Assembly (NCBI GenBank): GCA_007115705.1
Contig: QXEO01000406.1
Span: 3,936,411 to 4,000,410 of the forward strand
Length of the DNA: 64,000 bases
DNA from: Dactylis glomerata
Lineage: Eukaryota > Streptophyta > Magnoliopsida > Poales > Poaceae
Direction of reading: 5' to 3'
Below, one piece after another: positions 22,381 through 32,768 of this stretch. Positions within the stretch are counted from its first letter, which is position 1. Every line of letters begins with the position of its first letter. Below the pieces are notes generated by a model that worked only from the letters and a program-made list of their open reading frames with translations, did no database searches and was not told the DNA's origin. The translations under genes were made by a program, and so were the position numbers.

Positions 22381-25300
22381 AATATGTTGCCTTCATGAGA
22401 ATTTGATCTTCAAAATTGTTTGAGAATCAAAGTGATCATCAATCTGAAAGAATTGTTTTAGAAACAAACAAGAGTTAAAAGATATTTGATGTCTAAAACT
22501 TTGATTGTTTGCAAAATGATTAAGTATAATTTAGTAAAAGAACATATGCTCATATTGTATGAATATATGCAAAGATTGAAGATGCTTGGCATCCCGATCA
22601 CCCAAAAGTTTGGGGAACTAATATTATACTTACATTTGTCCTTAAGAGCTATAGTAGTTTCATCATGAAAGTTGTCATAATAGGATGAATGAAAAGGTAT
22701 CGGCTAAATTGTTTTGCTATAGCGAAAGAGTGCTAAAGAATGGAACCCGGAAGGATACCAATCATATGATGATGGTGATCCACCTCAAAAGTGCGAAATC
22801 TAAAGCTATTAGTATTTGACTAAATGCGCTTTGGACTATGTGTCAAATGATTGATGCCACAATTGATGTTGATAGATTCGTCTAATGGAGAGGAAATACT
22901 AGGATCTACAAAATATTTGGTAGAAAAGGAAAAGAGTGGAAATGTCCAGCTCAGGTATATAAATGATATACATGTTATAAATGGATTCTTTGCTCGTTAA
23001 CAATGTAATTCTTGAGTATTGGATACTGGAATGTTGGTATGAAATGTCATACAAAGCGAAACAATAGAAGAAGTACAATGTCCTAAATAATCAGCAAAAG
23101 AATGTGGTAATAATGCACGTTGAGAAACAAATAAAAGTGTTATTGTGTTTTTCGTCGGCATCAAACCAAGCCTTCAAGATTTGTTAAGAACTTAATAATT
23201 GTTATCTTGTTCCAGTATTATGAGAATAATGGTTGTTCAAAATATTACCGTCTTCCATAATCGATGTATAGATTATTATCTTGTTGGTGAAATAGACATT
23301 TATAACAGTGATGCTAAAGGTCGCAAGACAAAACGAATTTCACTTATATGACACCGCCGTTTAAAGTCATATTGGAAACAAAACATGAAAGAAATTCCAT
23401 ATTGATGGATTTTCGAGTCATTTGATTTTGAATTGATTAACACTTGTGAGAATTTCCATTAAGATGATTAAACTCTGTTCATGGGCCATGGACAAAACAA
23501 GCGACTAACTAAATGAAGACGTGCATGTTGATGTATGTAGTTCATGGTGTGAAGTCAAGTGCGATGTGTTTTCTATTTCATCATTGACTCGAATAGATGT
23601 ATGGTATATCTACCTGACGAGAAGGAAGTATGAAATGATTGAAATTATTCAATTTGTGAAGTGGAAATTATTGTAACTAGAAAATTCAAGTTTTATGATT
23701 AGATCATAAAGGTAAATATTTGAGTTACAAGTTTAGCAAACATCTAAGAGTTAAGGAAATTGTTCTCCAAACTTGCATCTCATGAGACGCCATAGGAGTA
23801 TGGAGTTTTCAATGGATGTAATCAAACCTTGTTTGACATGGTTAGATCAATAATGAAATAAAACTGCCAATATAATTTATGGATTATGCTTTAGAGACTA
23901 CCGCTATTCACTCCATCATAATCTGCTGAAATGACACCATATAAGTTATAGTTGTCTTTTCATAAAAAATTTGTATGCAAGGCATATGTAAAATGTTTAC
24001 AACCAAAATCAGATTAGTAAGTCTTTGTAGGTTATCTCAAAGAATGTCGATGGTCATTCCTTCTAATGTGAACCCTAACACATAGTGATTGTCGCTAAAA
24101 GAAATGAATTTCTTATGAAGGTGATTTCTCATGAAAGTTTTAAGTGGGAGGAAAATAGAACTTGATTAGGTTATTGAACCTGAGCAAGATGAGCAAAGTA
24201 GCGCAGCACCGGAAAATGTTCTGGACGCGGCAACTACGCCCATGGCTCCCGCACCTACAATATGTTGTAGTACCGGACACCAAAGTTCCTATTTAACCAA
24301 GTTGGTCGTAATCAAATAGCAAGATTTGAAGACGAGATATTATTAGATAATAGTAACCGACAATATGCAAAGAAGCTGTGATGGGGCCTGACTTCATCAT
24401 ATGGATTACTCTAGCAACAATTACATATTGAGACATGATACTTGAATAAATGAAACAACGTTCCTCTACCGGAATGCACACCAAGGATGTGTACCTGACA
24501 TGACCCAATGGGTTGTATTGATTCACTTGTTGCTAGATATGTATGCAAACTTCAATGGTAGAAGTCAGCATAACGGAGTTAAAATCTTCATTATGATGAA
24601 AACATTAAAGTGTTAATTTCATCAAGATATTTGAAGCTGCTTGTATTTACAAGAAAGTAAGTGGGAGCGCTCAGACATATTTCTAATTCTTTATGTGGAC
24701 GACATGTCGTTTGTTGGAAATTATGTGTTTTTATTGATATTGTTAAGTTTTCATTAAAATTGGATTTTGATGAAAGACTTAGGTAAAAAGAATATTAAGC
24801 ATCAATGTATATGCAGATAGATTGAGGCACTAATACAGTTTTGCCAGATTACATAGAGTACATATATTGAATTTGTTCAATATGGAAACAATAGGAATGG
24901 TTCTTGTTGCATGGAAGAGGTTGGAGCATGAATTAAGTGTTTTGACACTTGATGAGTGAAACCGCAAGAATGATTTTATCAATCTTGTATACCATGATAT
25001 GTATATCCAGATATGTCTGATGCTCCAAAGGTTACGAGCATTCATATGATGATCGTTGGATAGTAGGAAAGATATTCTTATGTACTTTAAAAGAACTAAG
25101 AATATGTTCTGTATACAGAAGTGATAAATGGTTCATTGTAATGTGTTACATTAGCTTTGTCACATACACAGGTAAAATTCTATCTCAATTTTAGGCTATT
25201 TGTTTTGAGTTATAAGGTGGCACAGTAAGATGGAAGAAAGTTCCATGATACTTGGATGAGTTCCAATGTTAAATATTGTGACGGATACTGTAATGAAGGC

Positions 25301-25606
25301 TAAGTATATAATTGCTCTAGAAGCAGCAAAAGAACTAGGCATAGTTCCAAGTGTGCTACGTTCTATTGTATGACAATAGTGCCAACATAGTCTCGGCCAA
25401 GAATCAAAGGTCTCACCAGAAAACCAAGTTTATACGATGCCATCTCATACAGGATGAGTAATGCGTGCTGACGCAAAGATATGCAAATACACACAGACCT
25501 GAAAGTGTTAGACCCGTTGATAAGGTTTACCATGTGCAAAGCGTATGAATAATACCAGAATGCCATAGGTGTTAAAGGCGTATTGACTCTAGTGCAAGTG
25601 GGAGAC
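22381..25606 (+). pseudogene. Copia polyprotein remnant (gag to RNase H) with purine tract
   Basis: Many stops and indels interrupt it. Recognisable motifs include TPYKL at about 23934, GRLSQRMSMVIPSNVNP-type text after 24020, LYVDDM at 24689, and ALEAAKELGIVPSV at about 25312. In the family this protein supplies capsid, protease, integrase and reverse transcriptase. Here it is far beyond function. The region ends in AAGTGGGAGAC (25596-25606), the polypurine tract. Confidence 0.7.
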
Positions 25607-26418
25607 TGAAGGAAATATGCCCTAGAGGCAATAATAATTTTGTTATTATCATATTTCTTGTTCATGATAATGTTTATATACCATGCTAGAATTGTATTAA
25701 GTAGAAACATTAATACTTGTGTGGTTTATGAACAACACCGTGTCCCTAGTATGCCTCTACTAGACTGGCTCATTGATTAGGGTTTCCTAACCATAGACAT
25801 GAGTTGTCGATTAATAATGAGGTCATGTCATTAGGAGAATGATGTGGTGGAGAAACCCAAATTAAGCACAGCAATTAGATCGTGTTAATGTGTTCACAAT
25901 TGCGTAGCTTTTCCTATGTCAGTATCCTATTCCTTAGACCATGAGATAAGGCCACTCCCTGGTAACGGAAGAGAGCTTTGATGTCATCAAACGTCACACT
26001 ATGAAAGGGTGATCATAAAGGTGTCTCTTAGGTAATCGGAAAGCACTTGTTAGGTTGCATATATCAAGATTAGGATTTGTCCCTCCCATGTCGGAGAGAT
26101 ATACTCCTGGCCCACTCGGTAATCAATATCATACACCATTTGCAAACACATGATTAATGAGTTTAATCACAGGGTGATATTGGATTGCGGAACAAGTAAA
26201 GAGTACTTGTTGCGAACGAGATTGAACTAGATATGGCGATACCAACGATCGAATCTTGGGTAAGTAAAATATCGCGAGACAAAGAAATTTGTATACGGGA
26301 TTAATTGAATCCTAACATTGTGGTTCACCGATAATGATCTTTGTTGAATATGTCGAAGTCAATATGGATTTCCAGATACCACTATTGATTGTTGATGCAA
26401 TCATGTCCGTAGATTCTT
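25607..26418 (+). repeat. 3' LTR of the Angela-like relic, 3' end missing
   Basis: It starts TGAAGGAAATATGCCC directly after the purine tract. It keeps typical blocks such as CCTTAGACCATGAGAT, GGCCCACTCGGTAATC and TGTATACGGGATTAATTGAATCC. It stops at the beginning of copy B, so the U5 part is lost. Confidence 0.75.
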
Positions 26419-27042
26419 TGATATGGGCACGAAGGAGGAGGTGAAGCCCAATTTTAGGACTCCACCAAGATGAGGGAAGCTCGTTGCTGATTGGCACGCC
26501 AGGACGACCTACGATATGAAATAATTTAGTCTAAGGTTGTGTCAGCAATTTACATATCTGCTTATGTTATTCCGTGTGCTAGGTCATGTTATGGGCCACT
26601 TAGGTTTATTTGTGTTTTGGGTTTGGGCCTGTCCAAGCCCAATAGTTTTCTGGCCGTCTATATAAGGAGGCTGGGCGGCTAGGGTTTGGGGAGGCTAAAA
26701 ATTATGTAGAACATAGTGTTCACGCATGTGTTCCATCCCTTCGGGGTTGGCGTATTGAGACGGCGTCTCCGACGTTCGTCTAGTTATCCAATATATTGTT
26801 TTGCGTGAAGGTGCTTGTTATTCAAGTATTGTCGTGCTGCTGCGTGAGGCTCGTTGTTCATCACCGAGTTGCTCGTTGGATTCATCTATTGGGCGTGAGG
26901 TTCGTCTACATCAACGAGTTGCTCGCAGGATTGACGTTCCCCATCTTCAGGTTACGTGTATCGCTCACGTGATTGGGAGATTTATCAGATCCATTGGATC
27001 AGGAGGTGCATCGTGAAAGATCGGGCCAAACAGTCTTCATCA
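26419..27042 (+). repeat. 5' LTR of copy B
   Basis: It starts TGATATGGGCACGAAGG and ends TCTTCATCA. Its U3, including the extra 65 bp or so at the start, is like the 5' LTR of copy A. After the TATA box (26659-26667) it is like the two 3' LTRs. Confidence 0.7.
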
Positions 27043-28266
27043 TCTTAGTATCAGAGCACCAGATTGATCACGGTGCAGTTGCATTCGTCGAGCTGATTTG
27101 TTTTATCTGTAGGGCGGCGAGTAGTGGTGGTCGTTCTGTTGGCGGCTCAGTTCTTTGATCGATCTGATTTTCAGAAGTACCAGCGAGATTGGTTGGTACG
27201 CACATCCAGATCGATTCCCCGCGTCGTGACTTGGGGAAATATCAGACTGATTGGTACGTGGGAGTTGGAGGCTATTAAAGGAAAGAATTAGGTGCAGATC
27301 GGTCTGGTTTTTAAGGGGACACGAAATTCCAGGAGTTTTCATTGAGGGCAAAGCTTCTTTGGAAAGACTCCAGCATCAAGACTCCTTCCAGATTGATTCT
27401 CGCGTGGAATTCAGATTGGAAATCTCGGATCTGTTCCGTTTCATGCGCAAGAAAGGAAAAAAATATGGCAGATTGGACTGGATACGTGTATTCCGGTCTG
27501 ATTTTGCTAGTGACTTGTTAACAGCAAAGGAAGAGAAAAGGTAGGCATTGTTCAGATCGTATTTGATTATTACGTAATTTTGGCAATTATCAATTCGGAT
27601 GTCGATTGGTTGTGTCGATCTGTTTTCATAACTTGGTGGACGTTGGTAAAAGTAAACTTGGCAACATGCAGTGTTCTGGTCGGCTCAGTTGGTTTGGTGG
27701 TGGCGGTAAAGAAAAAAATACTGGAATAATAAAAGGACAGATCAGATTGCATTGGTGCTACATTCTGGTTCAGTTTTGGTGCAGAATATATTGACTGCTT
27801 TTACGTGGCTATTCTTAGAAATTTCTGAACGAAAATGAGACGTTGTAAGCAGTTTCAAAGAGGTGGCAGATTCAGTCTATTTGGATCCTTGGCGTATAGG
27901 AATTTTTCCTATTTGTTTTGGATGATGTGCTTTGTTTGCTACTAAAATTCAGTTTGCGTCTGCGGGTATATTCAGCTCATTTGGACCCTCAGTGTGTAGG
28001 AGTATGTCCTGTCTGTTTTGGGTGATCTGCTCATGTGCTTCGAGACTGCATTCCGATGATCGTTTGTGTCTCAATCAGGTTTGTTGGTGGGTGGCACCGA
28101 AGACTAAAAGGTGCCAAGAGCAAGTCAAGCTAGCCGAGAGGGAGGATGTGGTGTGGCAGGCTGGCAAGGTTTGAAGATGGACAGTCGCGATATTGCAGAT
28201 TTGACGCCACGTTTTACGAGAAGACCCTCTGGCGTTGAGGACAACGCCTTTCCAAGAAGGGAAGGA
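27043..28266 (+). other. Interior of copy B: mutated primer site, non-coding body, purine tract
   Basis: The primer site reads TAGTATCAGAGC (27046-27057). The first 800 bp differ from copy A; from about 27840 they match, including the 100-bp duplication. The longest sense frame (27251-27544) has no recognisable domain. The interior ends in AAGAAGGGAAGGA (28254-28266). Confidence 0.6.
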
Positions 28267-28826
28267 TGATGAGGATTGGCACGCCAGGACAACCTACGAT
28301 ATGTGATAATTAAGTCTAAGGCTGTGTCATTAATTTGTATCTATTCATGTTATTTCTTAGCCTGGTCACGTTGTGGGCCACTTAGGTTTTATTTTATGTT
28401 TTGGGTTTGGGCCTGTCCAAGCCCAATAGTTTTCTGGCCGTCTATATAAGGAGGCTGGGCGGCTAGGGTTTGGGGAGGCTGAAAATTATGTAGAACATTG
28501 TGTTCACGCGTGTGTTCCATCCCTTCGGGGTTGGCGTATTGAGACGGCGTCTCCGACGTTCGTCTAGTTATCCAATATATTGTTTTGCGTGAAGGTGCTT
28601 GTTATTCAAGTATTATCGTGCTGCTGCGTGAGGCTCGTTGTTCATCACCGAGTTGCTCGTTGGATTCATATATTGGGCGTGAGGTTCATCTACATCGACG
28701 AGTTGCTCGCAGGATTGACGTTCCTCATCTTCAGGTTACGTGTATCGCTCACGTGAGTGGGAGATTTATCAGATCCATTGGATCAGGAGGTGCATCGTGA
28801 AAGATCGAGCCAAACAGTCTTCATCA
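28267..28826 (+). repeat. 3' LTR of copy B
   Basis: It starts TGATGAGGATTGGCACG, has its TATA box at 28443-28451, and ends TCTTCATCA. After the TATA box it is nearly identical to the 5' LTR of the same copy. Confidence 0.7.
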
Positions 28827-29145
28827 TTCTTGAACCCGTAGGGTCACACACTTAACGCTCATCGATGCTAGGGTAGTTTCGGGATTTATGGAAATTGTTT
28901 CGGAGAGTTACGGAATGGTTCCGGAAGAAGATTAATGATATATTAATTAGTTTAATTAATAAATATTAATATATTTATTTATTAGAAATAAATAAGGGCT
29001 AAAAAGTAGTCCATAAGAAGTTTGCTAATGGACTAGTTTAGTAGCCCATCTAGACAAACTACTAAAAAGAAAAAAGGCAAAAGATAAAGAAAAAAAGAGA
29101 GGAAGGAGGCCGAGTGGGCCAGCTGGGCCGCGCGCCACACACCCT
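28827..29145. mobile_element. LTR-like fragment, unassigned
   Basis: The start TTGAACCCGTAGGGTCACACACTT resembles the beginning of a class of Triticeae Gypsy LTRs. It is followed by a very AT-rich block (28930-28995, many TTAAT/ATTAA steps) and a GGGCCAGCTGGGCCGCGCGCC segment at the right end. No gene or matching second copy is in the window. Confidence 0.35.
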
Positions 29146-29557
29146 GGATGCTGCCTCGACTCGCTCGCTTGCGCGGGGTGCCGCCTCGATGGGTGATTTT
29201 GTTTGTGGTCGAGGAGTTCCTTGCCATTGGCTCACAGGTACCTTTGTTGCTTGTAATAGACGCCATTTGAAAAGTTGGGTAGGTAATTCCTCAGAGGGCC
29301 CATTCTGAACGAAATGAGGGCAAACCAAATATTGCCGTGACTTCTCCCGTTTTGGGCCCATTGCGGTCCCGCATGTCAGTATTTCTCCATTATGTGCCGA
29401 GCGAGTGGGTTCTGCTTGTCAGGTATATCCACTATGTTGCCTCGTTAGTTGACAGTATGTCAACTCCACCTGCAACTCTCAGTACGAACAAATCCCCTTT
29501 CTTGTCCTTCCAACCCTAGACCCCCCCTAGGTCGGAGTCGAATTCCGGCAGTGGCGC
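29146..29557. other. Upstream region of the gene island, no gene seen
   Basis: It contains GGGCCCATT and CATGTCAGTA motifs common upstream of grass genes and around DNA transposon ends. Open frames on both strands are short. No clear terminal inverted repeat could be paired with the right side of the island. Confidence 0.3.
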
Positions 29558-29803
29558 ATGTCTACCAGCAGGAAACGAGAGGCACCATCGCCGCCAGGAG
29601 CGGTGATTGCTGGAGCTGCAAGCCAGGAAAGCAGTCAGATATCTTGCAACAAGCCAGCAGCGGGGAGCAGCGAGAAGCGGAAAGCTTGCCCGATGGCGGT
29701 GGCACCGCCGACCAAGCGAAGAGCCGCCCCGGCGGTGGCACCGCCGACCAAGTGCAATCGGAGCGGTAGCTTTCCGGTGTCGCTGGCGTGGCGCCGCCTG
29801 TAG
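29558..29803 (+). CDS. Possible first exon / short Ala-Pro-Arg-rich ORF upstream of the PB1-like exon
   Basis: The 81-codon frame starts MSTSRKREAPSPPG, contains a tandem repeat of VAPPTK, and has a basic stretch PPTKRRAAP that could act as a nuclear signal. It lies 440 bp before the PB1-like exon, on the same strand. Whether it is spliced to it is not clear: a strong donor (CTACAGTGAGT) exists at 29855, but in a different frame context. It may be a real N-terminus, a separate leader ORF, or non-coding. Confidence 0.3.
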   Translation: MSTSRKREAPSPPGAVIAGAASQESSQISCNKPAAGSSEKRKACPMAVAPPTKRRAAPAVAPPTKCNRSGSFPVSLAWRRL

Positions 29804-30242
29804 ATTGGAGGAAAAGAACAAATCCCAAAGATGAACAGAATTGGGCCTTCTACAGTGAGTGTGAGCGCCAGAAAGCAGAGGTGAATATTTCAGATCCCTC
29901 TCTTACATCCCGATAGCACTAAGATGTTTTATGGAACGGCAGGAGTAACTATCAGTATCTGAACAATTGTAGAGAAGAAACTGACTGATTTTTGTCATAT
30001 GTTATCCGAAATTGTGGTACTATTTTGTATGCAAGTAATCCTCAATATCTATCAAACCAACCAACATGCAAACCCAGATTTTTTATCTTATGGAAGTTAT
30101 CTCAAATTATGTTTAGATCTGAAGGCTCCAATTTATCCAAAAGCAGAAAACATACTTTTTGTCTTATGTTTTCCCAAATTGTGGTATGATTAGAGAGAAG
30201 CAACTAATTTGTATCTTTTGTTTCCCAATATTTTTGAGACAG

Positions 30243-31005
30243 CGATGATTCAGAGAACACATACAAAATAAATGTCCGAGTGCATCAGTACATTGCTAGA
30301 TTAGATTATGGCTTGGAGAGGTGTGTGGCTTCACAGTCTGTGCAAATGAATGTGAATTGCAGTGAGATTATGTCAGTTTCGCAGCTTGTTGACATTCTTC
30401 ACGCTAGGATTCCTTGGGGATCCAAACAGAAGGCTAAGTTTGTGTGGATGAACATGAATCAGGTGTACGAACAACTTGAGCAATCTCAACAGCTATTGCA
30501 AATTTGGGAGAAGTATAAGGATACTCGTCGGTTGGATCTCTTTGTTATGGTTGATGATGTTGATGCACCAGAAGCACAGTTAGGTGCCAAAGGTGTTGAT
30601 CCAGATGGTGGTGCTCCCAGTGGTATGGATGCTTGTAAACTAGCAGCTATTGACCATTCACAAATGTATCTAATTGCTTTGCAAGTGGATCCTTACACTG
30701 CAGTACTAGATGATGGCCAAGAATTTGCTGTGCAGAACGATCATATGGAAATAATGGTAGATCCCAAGACAGTTACTGTTGACCAGATTCTTGAGCAGCT
30801 AAAGCAGAGATGTCCTTGGGGCCCTAATCAGCAGGCACGTTTACGTTGGTGGCACTTTAAGAAGAGGGATTTCATCAAAATTGTTAAAGATGACGATCTC
30901 ATGCAGGTTTTCCGAAGGAAGAAATTGAGTAAGAAGGTATTTTTTGTTGTTACAATTTCAGAAATGGTTGGAGATGATGAGACTGCTGTAGAGCTGTCAT
31001 CTTGA
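30243..31005 (+). CDS. Exon coding two tandem PB1-like domains (MULE-type N-terminal module)
   Basis: The frame is open from a likely 3' splice site (TTTGAGACAG, AG at 30241-30242) to TGA, coding about 253 residues. The first in-frame ATG is well inside, so an upstream exon is needed. Two repeats of about 100 residues are visible. The first has VSQLVDILHARIPWGSKQKAK and ends RRLDLFVMV. The second has VDQILEQLKQRCPWGPNQQAR and ends KKVFFVVTI with DDDLMQVF before it. The pattern resembles the PB1-like module found at the N-terminus of Mutator-like transposases, which mediates protein contacts. No transposase core follows, since the protein stops right after the second repeat. It could be a domesticated gene or a fragment carried by a DNA transposon. 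Confidence 0.55.
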
Positions 31006-31738
31006 AGTTTTGAGCTTCCCGCTTCATAGGTGCTGATATGTTACAGTGAGAAGTGCAACCCAATTCTGGTCACTATTTGATTCATCTCCTTCATTCTGCA
31101 TCACTCTGTAAATGTTTGTGAGTGTGTTGTAGCTGCTCCATGCAATAAGCTGTTGTATCTTAGAAAATGTTGTATCTCATATTGTCTACCTCAAACTTAT
31201 TCTGAAAACTAGTGTCAATTTGTAATTTTATTGTAGAACTATGTTGAGAGAATGTAATAAATTCATTTCTGGGATATTAAGATGTTGTAATAAAATGACT
31301 GCTGAAATAATAAGCGTTGTTTACATCACTTTTTGTACTATATTACAAACAAATCATGTCGTGTATCTACATGCCTTGTACTGTGTAGATTCACATTTGT
31401 AAAATATATTTCAAATTTTGAAGAGTAAAACTATGCATAATTGAAATATTAAAAACTAAAAATCAAATATTACAAAAAATACCAACTAGTAGGGGACAGT
31501 CATTGTTCTGCATAATTTACCTGATTTATCCAAACTTAATTGCCAACTTATGTGTTGTTTTCCTTTTGAAAGCGTATAAATTATTTATTTCCACTGAGGC
31601 ATGGGTAGTAGGAGGCATGGGTAGTAGGCAGAACAAGATATTTATGTTCAAACTGACCGTTGAGTCACTACCTCGCATGCCGGCTCTACCACCTCTCTCT
31701 CCTTCCTCTAGTTCTACCCCCTCTCTCCTTCCTTCACC
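31006..31738 (+). other. 3' UTR of the PB1-like gene and spacer; no gene seen
   Basis: AATAAA at 31256-31261 and a second at about 31290 could be poly(A) signals. The region is AT-rich. A 16-bp direct repeat GAGGCATGGGTAGTAG lies at 31596-31627, and a TATAAAT at about 31576 could serve the next gene. Confidence 0.4.
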
Positions 31739-32555
31739 ATGCCGTCTTGTAATGATGGCGACGATACAAGCTATGGCAGCGGCAGCGACAGCGGCAGCCT
31801 TCTCTCCGATTTCGACTACTGCCGGACCAATGTGAGTTCCTTTTATTCGACGTGTTGGTTTATGGGGTTAGGAATTTAGGTTTAGGTTTTGTTTTAGGTG
31901 CCACAGACCATCTACGACCCAGATTGGGATGGTTTGGCGATCAAGAGGGAGGCACCGTGTGACCATGGGTTGAAACTAAGGAAATTTGTTGCCTTCGAAG
32001 GCACTAACACAAGGAAAAGGTTTATAGGATGCGCAAAGGAGGTTTGGATTATTTATATTGCAAAATGAATGTTTGAATAGCGTTGTTCTCTCTTCATTTC
32101 ATAGTTTCTTATATTTGTTATACTATGCTGCTGATCCTTAGGATGGTCTGAAGTGTGGAATAGTGGAGTGGATTGATCCGGAGTGGCCTGGCGCACTGAA
32201 GAAATGTTTGGTCAAGTTATGGAAGTTGTATAAATCGTAAAGTATTGGGAGAATTAGTGATGCTTGTGCTGCTGCTGATGAATATTACAAGCTATCACAG
32301 GATAAGAAGGAGCTCGAAGAAATAAACAACAATATGGCCGAAGAACTCTAGAAAACAATGACCGATAGGCAGGTGGGATCCATTTCAAAAAATCTTCTAG
32401 ATATTCAGATCTTTCTGAAGCTCAAGGTAGAAAAGCAGAGGGACCAGCTGAAGGAGGAGAAAAAAAGGTTGGAGAACTGCATTGCAGATCTCTTGAAGCA
32501 AGCAGCAGTTAATAAGGACAAGTTAGATAGATTGAAACAAATTTTAGATGAATAA
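31739..32555 (+). pseudogene. GRF-type zinc-finger protein, nonsense-mutated
   Basis: Three exons can be read: 31739-31831 (MPSCNDGDDTSYGSGSDSG), 31898-32041 and from 32142, with introns GT..AG (31832-31897; 32042-32141). The joined frame has the GRF zinc-finger pattern CDHG ... RKRFIGC ... KCGIVEWIDPEWP, then LKKCLVKLWKLYKS, typical of a large grass family with a C-terminal coiled coil. TAA at 32238-32240 stops the frame right after this. A TAG at 32349-32351 interrupts the coiled coil (KLKVEKQRDQLKEEKKRLENC). The frame then runs to TAA at 32553-32555. The family's role is not established; GRF fingers generally bind nucleic acid. Intact splice sites suggest recent loss. A shorter, finger-only protein cannot be excluded. 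Confidence 0.7.
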
Positions 32556-32768
32556 GTTATGTCTATGTAATTCAGCATTTCAAGTTATCTATAAGCAATA
32601 GCGTACCTACAACAATTGCTTCCATATAACAAAGAGCATTAACGCAACATCATAGTTCAGTTAACATTTCACTACTAGTTGAGATAACATAAGATTTAGG
32701 CTAGTTAACACAAAGTTCAGACATACAGGATGATGAAACATAGCGCACAGACTACATCGTATCTCCGC

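Larger units (their letters stand above)
22381..26418 (+). mobile_element. Decayed Angela/BARE-like Copia retrotransposon
   Basis: No long frame survives, but short pieces of a Copia polyprotein appear in order. They are a gag-like segment near 22560-22620 (ATGCTTGGCATCCCGATCAC), integrase/post-integrase text near 23930-24110, a reverse-transcriptase motif LYVDD at 24689-24703, and RNase H text near 25290-25460. A purine tract and a 3' LTR beginning TGAAGGAAATATGCCCTAGA follow. This order and LTR start are those of the Angela/WIS/BARE group of Triticeae. The 5' LTR is absent because the Gypsy remnant adjoins at 22380. Confidence 0.75.
26419..28826 (+). mobile_element. Small non-coding LTR element, copy B (tRNA-Met primed)
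   Basis: Structure is as in copy A: LTR, primer site (one mismatch), 1.2 kb interior without gag or pol, purine tract, LTR. The two LTRs agree closely after the TATA box but belong to two different types before it. Left neighbour is the Angela-like LTR and right neighbour an unrelated LTR-like fragment. No TSD is visible. Confidence 0.7.

Noticed and set aside
27251..27544. 97-codon frame in copy B
   Set aside because: Not conserved in copy A, no domain; interior is judged non-coding.
29449..29834. Several overlapping frames around the possible first exon
   Set aside because: They overlap in all frames in a GC-rich repeat (GCGGTGGCACCGCCGACCAA); only the one with its own ATG at 29558 was kept, at low confidence.
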